A stretch of 64,000 bases of DNA from Apoderus coryli (taxonomy: Eukaryota; Arthropoda; Insecta; Coleoptera; Attelabidae). This document shows, one piece after another, positions 52,201-62,539 of this stretch (positions are counted from its first letter, which is position 1; each line of letters opens with the position of its first letter). The stretch spans positions 21,338,860 through 21,402,859 of the forward strand of contig OU452199.1 of the NCBI GenBank assembly GCA_911728435.2, written 5' to 3'. The position numbers were made by a program, and so were the translations under genes. A model generated the notes under the pieces. The model saw only the letters and a list, made by a program, of their open reading frames with translations. It searched no databases and was not told the origin of the DNA.

Positions 52201-55200
52201 CGTCATCAGAAGACAAAAATCAAGATTTAATCTGTATTTTAAGTAAATATAATTGCGAATAGTTTTTCGCATATCGACGTTTGTCAACCAATCAATTTGT
52301 CGTTTAAAATAACTAAAGTAATGTAGATTATACTTGGTGTTTGAACTATATACAATGTTGAACCAAATTCTAGCAATACGAGTATCTATAGAAACTTCTG
52401 AGAAGCATTGCTGTTCACCCTTTATTAGTTTGATAGTTTATTTCAATTTCGTATTTGTGGAGTTAGATTCGTATTCTAGAATTTCGAAATTGTCCCATAG
52501 ACACTGAAAGACCTTTAATGTAAGGGATTTTTAGAGCCGCTATTTGTATTGTGCTATTTTTCATATATCTACGATGGTCTATTTCGTGGAACGTTCGATT
52601 AAAAAAATCTTCCGGATAGTTGTTTTTAATGATTGCTGTTTTAATGTATTCTTTCTCTCCTAGTAAAGATTCTCTACCATTACATATTATTTTTGCTATA
52701 TCTACTAGACACTTAGCTGTTCCCTTTTAAACGGTTGTATGATCATTTGAGTGAAAATTGTGTGTGTTCTTCCTATTATATCTCGGTCTTGAAGGAATTA
52801 CTAAAATATCCATGAAATGTAATTTGTTATTTTATTCTATTTGAATTGTGAATTGAATTGTTTGTTGTTTAGAGTTTACATAAGATAAAAAGTTGTCTAA
52901 TTCATTTTGATTATGTGACCAAATCGCGAATATATCATCGACGTATCTCCACCAAATTTGAGGATTTAGTGGTTCAGATTGCATAATATGTGCCACAAAG
53001 TCTTAAATATGTTACTAGGGATTGGAGACAAATGTGAGCCCATAGCCATTCCGAAATTTTGAATATAGAAATGATCATTGAGTTGAAAATATATTGTCTT
53101 TATGCACATTGTTAATAGTTCTAATATTTCTTTTACGTTTAACTTGGTTCTTGTAGTTAGGCTTCGATCATTTTCCAGCCAGTTTCGAACTATTCAAAGT
53201 GTTTTATCAACAGGAACATTTGTAAATAAGCTAACCACGTCAAAACTTACTAATAATTCGTTATTTGATATATTAATTTCGGGACGTTTTTCCTTAAAAT
53301 GTTTTGCGTTTAGGATATGGGAGTTAGTGTTATTCGATATTGGTTTGAGTATTTCTAAAAGGTAGCTTGCAAGAGGGTGAAACGGTGAGTTTTTACTGCT
53401 TACTATAGGTCTTAAAGTTATTTTCGATTTTTTAATTTTAGGTAATACATAGAAATGTGGTGGTTTATTATAATGAGGAGTTAATTTTAACATAAGAGCC
53501 ACTGACAAATTTACATTTTTTCATTCAAGCATTAGCTTTTATTATTAATCCGAAAGGATTATTATGATTGATTAATATTTTGAATTTTAAATATAGTGGC
53601 GAAATACCCAAATAATGAGCTTTAATAATGAACTCATTACGAAATATTCTCCAGAATCTAAAAATAAAATAATATACCCTATGTTCCATTTAAAATACGG
53701 AGGTTAATGTAGACTTCGGGTAAGTGATATGACCTAGAGAATAACTGAAAAAGAATCTTGAATAACCCTGGAGTCCACCATTTCTTCAGAATTTTATGTT
53801 TTTTCTAACTACGAAAACTCTTAACGAACGGCTACCTTGAAAAACCCTCTTAATTAAAAGAAATGGTTGAAGACGAAATTTAAAGAAAAGTACCTACCTT
53901 AATTTTTTTAAATCATTCCATAATGCTCTTATTATTTTCGGTACATAGATAACTCAAAACACCGAATGTTACTTTTTATTACCTTAAACAAAATAACCGA
54001 CAAAAACAACAATACCCTAAATTATTATGATTTTTTGTTTGCATATTTAAGACCGAAGCAATATCTGGAAAATTTGATACATATTCCACATTACTTCAAA
54101 AATGCATAAGAACAGCACTCGAATTGAAAAATCGAGGTATTCAGGCAGGAGATCTCATTTGTCTATGCTGTGATCACCGTCTGAACGCATCGGTACCACT
54201 ACTCGCTGCATATATGATTGGGGCGGTTCCATTTGCATTGGAGCCCTCGATGGAACTAGGAGATATGAAGCAGTCGTTAAATGAAATTCATCCAAATATT
54301 GTATTTTGTTTGAATAAGAATCAAAAAAATATACGAAAGGCTCTTGAAGATTGCTATGCTTCGGTAGACGTGGTTGTGTTTGAAAGTGACTTTGAAAAAG
54401 ATTTTCTAAAGCCACAACAAAATGAAAATTTCTTTGAACCTTACCGCACAAATGATTTAAAAGAAACAGCATGTATACATTTTAGCAGTGGGAGTACTGG
54501 ATTACCAAAAGGTAAGTTTCATTCTGTAATTAGTGCAATATTAACTTTCTACAATTAATATATTAACCATTTTAATAGTATATTATTCAACGAGTCATGT
54601 AGATAATAACTCACGCAGATGACGTTTACAGTCCTTCGCTTTTAATAAGAATTTCGAAAATTCTAACAATTTAGAAGAAACAAAATATTGGAAATTCGAA
54701 CAGCCTCCGACCTCGTGTACATGGTCATTCATTATATTTTGAGACCGCTCTAGGCGTTATTAAGGATGATAGAAAAATAAATTAATTACAACAGTTTTAA
54801 GTTTTCTGCTGTAGTATCTTTTAGAACTATTGGAATCAAAAAATGTAGTTTGCAAACTTGAAAAAATTAATTAGGCCATATATTTTAGTAAATGGAACAC
54901 CCTAAAAATATTATTAGCTAAAACCATAGATAAACCAACATTATCTATGCTAAAACGAAAGATGTTATTGTAAAAGAATAGTTTGGCGACATCTACATTA
55001 TCTATGCTAAAACGAAAGATGTTATTGTAAAAGAATAGTTTGGCGACATCTACATTATCTATGCTAAAACGAAAGATGTTATTGTAAAAGAATAGTTTGG
55101 CGACATCTAGTTCTCTCGGCTATTACCAACCGTAAGCTTTTTGGCATTCTTCAATGTTCAGGCTTCTCTGATGAGTCTATATTACTCTTAAGATCCTATC

Positions 55201-58200
55201 TCTGCGGAAGACTAGAATACGTGGAAACCGATAAGTCCGATTTCGGCAGTATGGCTTGCGGTGTTCCTCAAGGCTCCAATTATTGCTCGGATATTGTTTT
55301 GCTTATGTTCAGCTAAAGTTACGAGTTGCCTTGAACTTTGTACATCTTACACCTATGCGGACGACACACAACTAAAAGATTCGTTTTACCATAGCATGTA
55401 ATTAGCCAGAACATCAATAGGTGCTCTAAAAATAGAAGTGAAATCTCCACAAAAATAAATTTAATAGAAATGTATAAGTACATCAGTTCCATCATCAGTG
55501 GCGAAAATAATGTTCTACAAATTTCCATTGAGGTCTGGATCTTATTGTTTCTTCCTCGTAAATGAGTTACGGTCTGTATTCGAACAGCGTTTCCCAGTTA
55601 ATAGTTACTTTATTAGATTTAGTAAACTAAACTAGAATAAAATAAAATTGGGAAAGTCAAATGTATTTTACTATTATTTATTTAATTATTTAAAACATAT
55701 AAGAAAATCAATTTAATGGAAAAAAACATGTACTACTCAAAAATTATTAATTACATTACTTAAAATTTGTACTTACATAACAATCATCATTGACAACACA
55801 GCTGATCTTTTTGGTATTAATAATTTAACTTCCAAAAATGTTTAAAAATAATTAAGACTATTAAACTTAAAGACTACTGAACGAAGGAGAATCGTGCTTT
55901 ACGTCGCCGAAGTTGGAGAGAAGACCCAATTCTGACACTCTATGTCTCGTGAGACATTATTATAGTCAGACAGAGAGTCCGTGTGTATCGAATATCTACA
56001 ACGTCACATACGGCGTCATTCACACCGGTACCACAGTTAAAATAATAGACAGTTACTTCACGTCGTGTGGGCACGTTTGATTTTCATGTCTACAGAGTAA
56101 TTCGCCGCGCTTATAGTTATAGTATAGTATCATTTCTGGCCCGCTACTATATATAGTATATCTATATATACTATAAGATACTATACTATAACTATAAGCG
56201 CGGCGAAGTGCTTTGTAGACATGAACATCAAACGTGCCGACACGGGGTAAAGTAATTGTCTATTATTTTAACTGTGCCGGTACCCTATAAGGGACAGGAG
56301 AGCTCAGTTTGCAGCGGGAGTTCTAATAGGCTCCAAATTATTTTTCATTTACAATCATCAGCCAGAGGTCTCTCTTTTTTCCACCTGGTTCTTCATTCAA
56401 TACCTGAGATTAAGATTATTTATTTATTTTTAGGAATTTGCTTATCACATTACCATATGTTGTGTTATTTGAATCCAGCAGCCGAACATGCCAATGAGAG
56501 CCAGGCTGTGCTTTATAATCCTGCTAACTGGTATTGGGGTTCATCTGAAATTATATTATTTCAAGGAACAATGTCTGGTTCCAACATATTGTTGGCGTCT
56601 TTCAATGAATATAAATTATGGCATTGGATAGACAAATATAAAGTAAGTTTCTGTTAGTTCTACATTTAAATCCAATCTAAAACTATTTCTGAATTTATAT
56701 TTTGCACCGCTACCCGACCTAGTTTTTATTTTAAGTAAGATTACCTCGCAAAGAATTTTATCGCACCACATCGTAATCGAAAATAAGAAACGAACTTAAA
56801 ACTTGATGGAGAACAAATCTTCTCCACAAATATCTGTAATAATTAAATATTCAATATTAGGTGAGTACCCAATCTTAAAACGAACCAGACATGTTTCGTC
56901 TACCTGGTAGACATCATCAGTGGTATTATTATATGGAATAGTTATTAGATATTAGAGTCTTGTAGAAAAATATTTAAATTAATAAATGGAATTCATTGGA
57001 CATTATATAAATATTAAAATATATTAGGGTGTATTATATTCACTATTCCGTTCAATTATTAAAGGCTGCCACATAATACCCTGGATACATTTTAATATTT
57101 ATATAATGTCCAATGCATTCTATTTCATAACTTAAACCATTTTCAACAAGCCTCTAATCAATTAATTATATTCTATGGAATACCACTGATGATGTCTACA
57201 AACCTAATATTGAATAATTAATTATTACAGATATTTATGGGGAAGACCCTTTTCATTTGTTCCTGATCATAAAGTTTTACGTTCGTTTCTTATTTTGGAT
57301 TACGATGTGGAGCGATAAAATTCCTTCGCGAGGTAATCTTACTTATAAAAATAAAAACTAGCTCGGGTAGCTGTTCGATATTCGAATTTTTTTTTAATGT
57401 TTTTGTTGATTATAAATAATAAATTTATATTTCGCGCTATTCAAATTTTAAATTGCTAATAAATAAATATTTGTTTCTGAAGACCCTGTATAATTAATTA
57501 TCCTCTCACTTATTTATCGAATCAGAAGAAAATAAAATAGTAAATAAAGTAATATTAAGTAATACAATGTACAATATAAAGTAGCAAATTAACATTTGAG
57601 GTGTCTGCGATTTACAAAATTGGTGTTTTATCAACAATATATACAGGGTGGTCCAACGAAAAGTTTGCACCTAGCTTTTCTCTTTTTTTTGTAGTCGAAT
57701 GCGAAAATGCTCGGACACGTCGATTTTGCTTTTGAGGGGGACACATTTTAAACATATTTTTCGATCTGCGCCTTTAACCCCCTAGCGGGGGTGAGTAACA
57801 ACCCTAAAATTTTAAATGGAAAGAGGGGTCTAATGACATATCATTTGAAAGGACACAAAATTGTCTTTCTAATGATACCCTATTTGTCGAATTTTACTAA
57901 AACAGTTAATACGAAAACGACTTTAAAGACATTAAGCCGATAATTTTGGTATTAATGAGAAATACAAATAAGTTTTAATTATTGCGAGTGAAAACACCTG
58001 CAATCGTTAGTACATTCCAATGTTTGTTAGTTTTAACATTGCTTTGTAAAAAAAGTAAACAAGCTGTTAAATTGATTTATTAAAACGTTACATTAACAAA
58101 TGTTGAAAATGTGACCCATTTGATTCCATACAATAATACAGATTTTGTTCAAATCTATTTCTAACATTTTGTAGCATATCAGGTGTTATGTTTCTGCACT

Positions 58201-61200
58201 CTTCTGTAATGCGTTGGCGAAGATCTTCTATGGACTCGGGCTTCGTGGCAAAACATTTATTTTTTAAGTGCCCCCAAAGAAAAAAGTCTAAAGGCGATAA
58301 ATCTGGTGACCTGGCAGGCCATTCAATTGGGCCCCTCCTTCCAATCCACCGTCCAGGGAACCGGTCATCTAAGAACTGTCTTACAGGAGCCACATAGTGC
58401 GGAGGTGCTCCATCTTGCTGGAAATAAAGCCGATCAGCAGTATGATTTTGGTCATCTTCTATTATTTGTGTTATTAAAGGATCAATTGTGTCTTCAAGCA
58501 TGTTTAGGTACACTTCACCAGTTAAATTTCCAGGAATAAAAAGTGGTCCTATAATATGATTTCCTAATATGCCACACCAGACGTTTATTTTTTGAGGATA
58601 CTGGGTATGAACCTCACGGAATAAATGTGGGTTACTGTCATCCCAGTAACGGCAATTGTGCCTATTTACAGCTCCATTCAAATAAAATGTGCATTCGTCG
58701 GAAAAACAAATGTTAAATAATAATTGCGGATCTTCAATTAAACGCTGGCTCATTGCTTCACAAAATTGCAGCCTTCTATCAGGATCATCCTCATTTAGTT
58801 CCTGTACTAATTTGATTTTGTACGGATGAAATTTGTACGCTTTTAAAATTCGTATTATGGACGAACGGGAGACACCTGAGGCTTCAGCTAGTTGACGGGT
58901 ACTTTGACTATGATCCATTTCAACATGCCCTAAAACAGCGACTTCCACAGCTTCATTTCTGATCGGTTTCTGCGGCTGGTGTTTTACATTACAGACAGAT
59001 CCGGTATCTACAAACTTTTTAACTAACTTGCCAACGTACACATCATTCACATTTTTATCGGGATGTCTCTCATTAAATAAGCGAGCCGTAAGTCTAGCAC
59101 TACTATTATTTTGAAAATAAAGTTTAACAATTTCAACTCGTTCTAGAATGGAATAAATCATTTTGTACGGTAAAAGTAAAATAACTTGAGAAGCAACCAA
59201 ACTGAATCAATGAAAAGACTAAAATAAACGGTGTACATTCTTTTCCTACACGTATCTGCAGTTTTTATTTCAACAAAAAACGCAAACGATTAGTGAGGAA
59301 TTTAGTTCTGATAAATAAGATAGTGTTTTTGAAATCCCGTTTTTCTTCAAAGTAAATAATTTAGAAATGATTGTAGTTGTTTTCAGTCGTAATAATTAAA
59401 ACTTATTTGTATTGCTCATTAATACCAAAATTATCGGCTTAATGTCTTTAAAGTCGTTTTCGTATTAACTGTTTTAGTAAAATTCGACAAATAGGGTATC
59501 ATTAGAAAGACAATTTTGTGTCCTTTCAAATGATATGTCATTAGACCCCTCTTTCCATTTAAAATTTTAGGGTTGTTACTCACCCCCGCTAGGGGGTTAA
59601 AGGCGCAGATCGAAAAATATGTTTAAAATGTGTCCCCCTCAAAAGCAAAATCGACGTGTCCGAGCATTTTCGCATTCGACTACAAAAAAAAGAGAAAAGC
59701 TAGGTGCAAACTTTTCGTTGGACCACCCTGTATACGAGGCATGTTTTTTAAGTAAGTACCGTTTTGGAATTAAAAAAAGACGTGCAAAGATATCGCAATA
59801 ATTTTATTTTTACATGAAAGCCTGTACCTTAATCTACTTTTCTACATAATTTCCGTGGGCTTTTGACTATAGTTACCTTACAATCGATGAGTAGACGCTT
59901 TGGTGTATGGTAATACTGAAAGTCACGTTTTACGCGACTATTTCAAGGTTACTTAACGAATCGAGAGACCTATGTCAAAATTGAAAATACCTATAGTGAT
60001 TTTGGAATGATGACGTGTGGTGTGCCGCACGGAACGGTTTTAGAGCCAATATTTTTTATTATTTACATGAATAACATCCTTACTCCATCATTTAGTGGAA
60101 GCATTATAGGCTTTGCAGATGACACCGCAGTTTTTTATAAAGGAAATTCTTGGGAAGAACTGAAAGAAAGTGCGGAAGGCGATTTAAAATATATCAAAAG
60201 CATTTTCGACTATAAAAAATTAACAATAAATTACTCGAAAACATTTTCTTACCCTTGACATCATATACGTCGAATCTGCCAAAGTTTAATAAACTCGATA
60301 TACGAGTAACTCAGGATAATAATGCCATAACGATCAAATCGGTTACATCCATAAAATATCTCGGGATATATATAGATAGTCATTTACGATGGGACACACA
60401 AGTACAAAATGTACACAACAAACTAAGATTCCTAATACATAAAATTAGACAATTAAAATGTATCTTAAAAGAAAAAGAATTAGTAATCATTTATAAGGCT
60501 CTTGTGGAATCAATTCTTAGATACGGGTTGATAAGTTGGGGTGGTGTGTCAAAAACTGTGATATATCCGATTCAGCGTTTACAAAATCGCATACTAAAAA
60601 TTATATTTAAAAAACCATTTCTTTACCCAACAGATCTTTTATATAAGGAGACAAAAACTTTTAGTATTAGACAGTTGTACTCTCACATTACCTTATGTAA
60701 ATTTCATAAAAGTCGATCACAACATGCTAAAATCATACACCGCTATAATACACGAATAAAATCAAATTTCAAAGAATCTCGAGCCAAAAAGACAATAGGA
60801 CAAAGATTTTACAATTACATAGCCCCACGTTTGTACAACTTATTGCCCCAAAACACAAAAGATAAAACGCGTAATTCATTTAGAAAATATACGTTTACCT
60901 GGATTTATGAGAACAAATAAAATTAATGAAGTAATTTCATAATGTTTTTATATGTATTAGAACAGTGATTTTTGTTTAATTAAAATGATAAAACAGGTAA
61001 AGGGAAAAATATGACTGTAACTAATAGAATACAATATGTAGATATTAGATTTGTATGTATGTAAGTATGTTCATTGTTAATGTTGTCGATTAGACGCGCA
61101 CAAGTTTAATTTAAACTTAAGCGTCATTTTGAAACATCATTGTTGTTGTAAATATTTAAATGATTAAAATAAATACTACTACTACTACCACAACAAGTGT

Positions 61201-61705
61201 TTCTGTTTTGGTGAAGTGGTAAAACGTATCTTTCAATATCTACTTACCTAATTTGTTGTATTCCTTTTTGAATTCTTATTCAGTAAATCCGATGTTTACG
61301 TGTACCGTCCGATTTAAACAACAAAAGAAAATTTTTCCAACATCGGCCCTTCAAAATATGGTATCCTAAAAATGGAATTTAGTTAATATACCCAAATATG
61401 TCTGATTTTAGATAAGCAACTTGTTTCTACCTGCAATCGATTTTATTGAATTTTCTGAAACACAAAAACCAAAAGAAACTGAGGTGTCAAGTTTAAAAAC
61501 TGTATCTACTATTGGTGCAACTGTACATCTCGAATATATTCACAAAGTGAGAAGATTACTTCCAAATTGTATAGTTATGCAAGTTTACGGAATGACAGAA
61601 ATTGGTTTGATAACAAGTTTTCAATGCAACATGGAGCTACATAGAAAATTTGCCATCGAGAAACCCACCAGCGTAGGGATACCTTCATCAAATATGTGGC
61701 TTAAG
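49247..61705 (+). CDS. luciferase-like/4CL-type AMP-binding (acyl-CoA synthetase family) enzyme, first four exons
   Basis: Exons are 49247-49378, 54052-54511, 56434-56642 and 61412-61705, with canonical splice sites and matching phases (0, 1, 0). The ATG at 49247 follows CCAAAA. Joined features are GDLICLCCDHRLNASVPLLA (acyl-activating N-domain), the P-loop-like AMP motif HFSSGSTGLPKG split across exons 2 and 3 with GICLSHYHM, YNPANWYWGSSEIILFQG, IDKYKISNLFLPAI (exon 3/4 junction), and VYGMTEIG (motif A5, binding the adenylate). The family activates carboxylic acids to acyl-AMP and then acyl-CoA; beetle luciferases belong to it. About 365 residues are present. The C-terminal third (GELxxKG hinge, catalytic Lys) is beyond 64000. 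Substrate cannot be told. Introns 1 and 3 each contain a 2,087 bp DD41D transposon. Confidence 0.85.
49427..51513 (+). mobile_element. intact DD41D mariner-like transposon, copy 1
   Basis: It runs from CAGGGTGGTCCAACG (49427) to CGTTGGACCACCCTG (51513) and is flanked by TA at 49425-49426 and 51514-51515. The two ends are inverted repeats of about 350 bp (49427-49775 against 51165-51513), unusually long for the superfamily. Length is 2,087 bp, identical to copy 2 at 57644-59730. It lies in intron 1 of the AMP-binding gene, in the same orientation as that gene. Confidence 0.95.
49996..51069 (+). CDS. DD41D transposase, copy 1 (357 aa, intact)
   Basis: I start at the ATG at 49996 (MIYSILERVEIV). 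The frame is open 13 codons further upstream, but without an ATG. Two helix-turn-helix regions come first: about residues 3-60, and 85-115 with STRQLAEASGVSRSS. The RNase H-like core has catalytic D155 (CFSDECTF), D250 (YFQQDGAPPHY) and D292 (SPDLSPLDFFLWG). Forty-one residues separate D250 and D292, the DD41D signature of the rosa-like branch of IS630-Tc1-mariner. The GRWIGRRGP and NGSHFQHLLM tail are typical. It cuts and pastes DNA at TA. The protein is identical to that of copy 2, so it is probably functional. Confidence 0.95.
   Translation: MIYSILERVEIVKLYFQNNSSARLTARLFNERHPDKNVNDVYVGKLVKKFVDTGSVCNVKHQPQKPIRNEAVEVAVLGHVEMDHSQSTRQLAEASGVSRSSIIRILKAYKFHPYKIKLVQELNEDDPDRRLQFCEAMSQRLIEDPQLLFNICFSDECTFYLNGAVNRHNCRYWDDSNPHLFREVHTQYPQKINVWCGILGNHIIGPLFIPGNLTGEVYLNMLEDTIDPLITQIIEDDQNHTADRLYFQQDGAPPHYVAPVRQFLDDRFPGRWIGRRGPIEWPARSPDLSPLDFFLWGHLKNKCFATKPESIEDLRQRITEECRNITPDMLQNVRNRFEQNLYYCMESNGSHFQHLLM
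51527..52075. repeat. repeat copy B (partner at 26600-27190)
   Basis: It starts 14 bases after the transposon copy 1 with CTTCTTCTACGACTGTC and follows the order of the 26600-27190 copy, ending in a shortened version of the 92 bp palindrome (CCTGCGGCTCATGCTGCAAA). It lacks the hAT transposase motif. It lies in intron 1 of the AMP-binding gene. Confidence 0.65.
52440..53525 (-). mobile_element. second Penelope-like element, decayed, RT only
   Basis: The minus strand frame 53508-53194 reads PHFYVLPKIKKSKITLRPIV, SSKNSPFHPLASYLLEIL, LLVSFDVVSLFTNVPVDKTL. These are RT motifs 1-A of Penelope-like elements (the Asp of SFDVVSLFTNVP is catalytic). Downstream in other frames are YIQNFGMAMGSHLSPI (motif B) and FGGDTSMIYS, where the motif C region is corrupted. 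Later pieces fit the connection domain. Many stops. It lies in intron 1 of the AMP-binding gene. Confidence 0.75.
53526..54051. other. end of intron 1 of the AMP-binding gene
   Basis: AT-rich; no repeat or coding sequence recognised. It ends in the acceptor ATTTAAG at 54045-54051. Confidence 0.5.
54938..55105 (+). repeat. 57 bp tandem repeat, three copies
   Basis: ACATTATCTATGCTAAAACG starts at 54938, 54995 and 55052. Each unit ends in AGTTTGGCGACATCT, the word also found in the hammerhead-bearing repeats at 9153, 28455, 42710 and 43015. Copies are identical, so the duplication is recent. It lies in intron 2 of the AMP-binding gene, directly before an RT fragment. Confidence 0.85.
55106..55560 (+). 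pseudogene. LINE reverse transcriptase fragment
   Basis: Pieces in the plus strand are ESILLLRSYLCGRLEYVE, FGSMACGVPQGSNYCSDIVL (motif B, normally GVPQGSxLGPxLF) and CTSYTYADDTQLKD (YADD catalytic motif). Frame changes between them show decay. It is truncated on both sides. Confidence 0.65.
55561..56027. other. intron 2 of the AMP-binding gene, unassigned
   Basis: AT-rich, then more mixed from 55880. No similarity recognised. Confidence 0.4.
56028..56286. repeat. near-perfect palindrome, arms ~120 bp
   Basis: GGTACCACAGTTAAAATAAT (56028) mirrors ATTATTTTAACTGTGCCGGTACC ending near 56283. The arms continue inward through GTCTACA, CGCCGCGCTTATAGTTATAG and TATATAG repeats to a centre near 56155. 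Arms differ by scattered substitutions and small indels. It is a hairpin MITE-like sequence without ORF, in intron 2 of the AMP-binding gene, 148 bases before exon 3. Confidence 0.8.
56704..57372. mobile_element. inverted-repeat element with hammerhead-like motif
   Basis: The left arm from 56704 (CCGCTACCCGACCTAGTTTT) and right arm to 57372 (AAAACTAGCTCGGGTAGC) are inverted. They share AAGTAAGATTACCTCGC, TTTTATCGC and the AATATTGAATA inner part. The centre (about 56940-57180) is single copy. The left arm holds the full hammerhead-like motif on the minus strand. The right arm keeps ACCACTGATGATGTCTAC at about 57182 but loses the rest. It lies in intron 3 of the AMP-binding gene, just after exon 3. 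Confidence 0.75.
56883..56925 (-). ncRNA. hammerhead-ribozyme-like motif (best stem set in window)
   Basis: Minus strand: ACCA (56924-56921), core CTGATGA (56920-56914), T, stem II GTCTACC/GGTAGAC (56912-56906 with 56904-56898, seven perfect pairs), GAAA (56897-56894), C-AT-GTC (56893-56888), then TGGT (56887-56884). ACCA pairs fully with TGGT as stem I. Stem III is only A-U plus C-G with a two-base loop, so it may act as a dimer, as proposed for minimal hammerheads of Penelope-like elements. All core bases are intact. Confidence 0.65.
57644..59730 (-). mobile_element. intact DD41D mariner-like transposon, copy 2
   Basis: CAGGGTGG at 57644 and CCACCCTG ending at 59730 are flanked by TA (57642-57643, 59731-59732). 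It is exactly as long as copy 1 (2,087 bp) and inverted relative to it. By eye only a few substitutions separate the copies (for example GAGGAGTCT in copy 1 against GAGGGGTCT here). It lies in intron 3 of the AMP-binding gene, opposite to the gene's direction. Confidence 0.95.
58088..59161 (-). CDS. DD41D transposase, copy 2 (357 aa, intact)
   Basis: It encodes the same 357 residues as 49996-51069, including D155, D250 and D292 and the C-terminal NGSHFQHLLM. The start ATG is at 59161, stop at 58088-58090. Complete identity of the predicted proteins despite a few noncoding differences points to recent transposition from a common source. The other frames seen on the opposite strand (58188-58539) are shadows of this gene. 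Confidence 0.95.
   Translation of the reverse strand: MIYSILERVEIVKLYFQNNSSARLTARLFNERHPDKNVNDVYVGKLVKKFVDTGSVCNVKHQPQKPIRNEAVEVAVLGHVEMDHSQSTRQLAEASGVSRSSIIRILKAYKFHPYKIKLVQELNEDDPDRRLQFCEAMSQRLIEDPQLLFNICFSDECTFYLNGAVNRHNCRYWDDSNPHLFREVHTQYPQKINVWCGILGNHIIGPLFIPGNLTGEVYLNMLEDTIDPLITQIIEDDQNHTADRLYFQQDGAPPHYVAPVRQFLDDRFPGRWIGRRGPIEWPARSPDLSPLDFFLWGHLKNKCFATKPESIEDLRQRITEECRNITPDMLQNVRNRFEQNLYYCMESNGSHFQHLLM
59733..59930. mobile_element. terminal fragment of another mariner-like element
   Basis: Directly after the TA at 59731-59732 comes CGAGGCATGTTTTTTAAGTA then AGTACCGTTTTGGAATT. This resembles mariner ends of the TACGAGGNxxTTTTTAAGTAAGTACCG type. Only the left end is present before LINE sequence begins. 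The TA at the junction is thus shared with copy 2. Confidence 0.45.
59933..61190 (+). pseudogene. 5'-truncated LINE with reverse transcriptase, one frameshift
   Basis: The frame from about 59933 to 60258 reads GMMTCGVPHGTVLEPIFFII (motif B) and SIIGFADDTAVFYKG (FADD catalytic motif). A one-base shift near 60250 moves to the second frame, 60255-60920: SIKYLGIYIDSHLRWDTQ, ALVESILRYGLISWGG, LQNRILKIIFKKPFLYPTDL, YNYIAPRLYNLLPQNTKD, ending FTWIYENK. The 3' end is AATAAATACTACTACTACTA (61168-61190), a TAC tail. Only one lesion in over 300 codons, so it is young. It lies in intron 3 of the AMP-binding gene. Confidence 0.85.
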
Positions 61706-62539
61706 GTAATTATATATTTTATTTTTTTGCATGTTCCTTTCTAATATTAGTTTATATTATTATAGTCTTTATTTTTAAAGAGACAAAATGCATTTTAAAA
61801 TTTATGAACATGAACCGCTGGCGCGACAGTTTTCTTCCGTTAAGAAAGAATACTTACTACCGCATTAACCAAAAATTAACCACTGACGCGAGAGGCTCTC
61901 CAGACTCCAAAATCGAGTGTATGGCAACTAAAGGACGGACGGTAAAATTGCTAAGTCGCGCGCCGGCCTGCTTATGTTAAGTTCTATATCTCGGTTGCTA
62001 TGACGACGGGTTATGCGACTCGCGGCAGCTTTTTATCAGGTGGAGTGCATTGCATTTGTACGTGGATCTCCCACACTTCGGATTTATATTAGAAGGATAA
62101 GTTGTTTGCGTAGTTATTTTATTATTATTATAGTTATTTGAATGGTTTTCGTTTGTGTATTATTCTGTCAAAAAAAACATGAGATTTTTAAGGATACATT
62201 TTTTTTAAACTCAAAATTTTTACATCAGTATTCTTACTCGAAAAACTGAGATAGCAAAATCGGGAGGCAGAAGGCAAAATTATATCGTTACAAAGCTAAA
62301 TGTATCGGATAAAATAAAAGCTCTTGTGTTTTTACTAATAATAAACGTTAAAACACCAAATGAGACGTTTTTTGTTCTCTGCACTGCACCTCCTTTTCAA
62401 CCTGTGAGCCGCAACTGTATACAACAACGTTTGAATTTCAGTAATGTAAGGAAATCAATGTACATATTTTGAATTAACTATTCAGTAAGTTGGTAGATAT
62501 CAAGGTTCGTCTAGATCAGGGGCCTCAAAACAATGAAGC
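61706..62539. other. intron 4 of the AMP-binding gene, unassigned
   Basis: No further exon is found after the donor GTAATT at 61706. A slightly GC-richer patch at 61900-62060 (ACGACGGGTTATGCGACTCG) is not identified. The remainder is AT-rich. Confidence 0.4.

Noticed and set aside
53102..53365. Plus-strand ORF of 87 codons
   Set aside because: Antisense to the Penelope-like reverse transcriptase motifs read on the minus strand.
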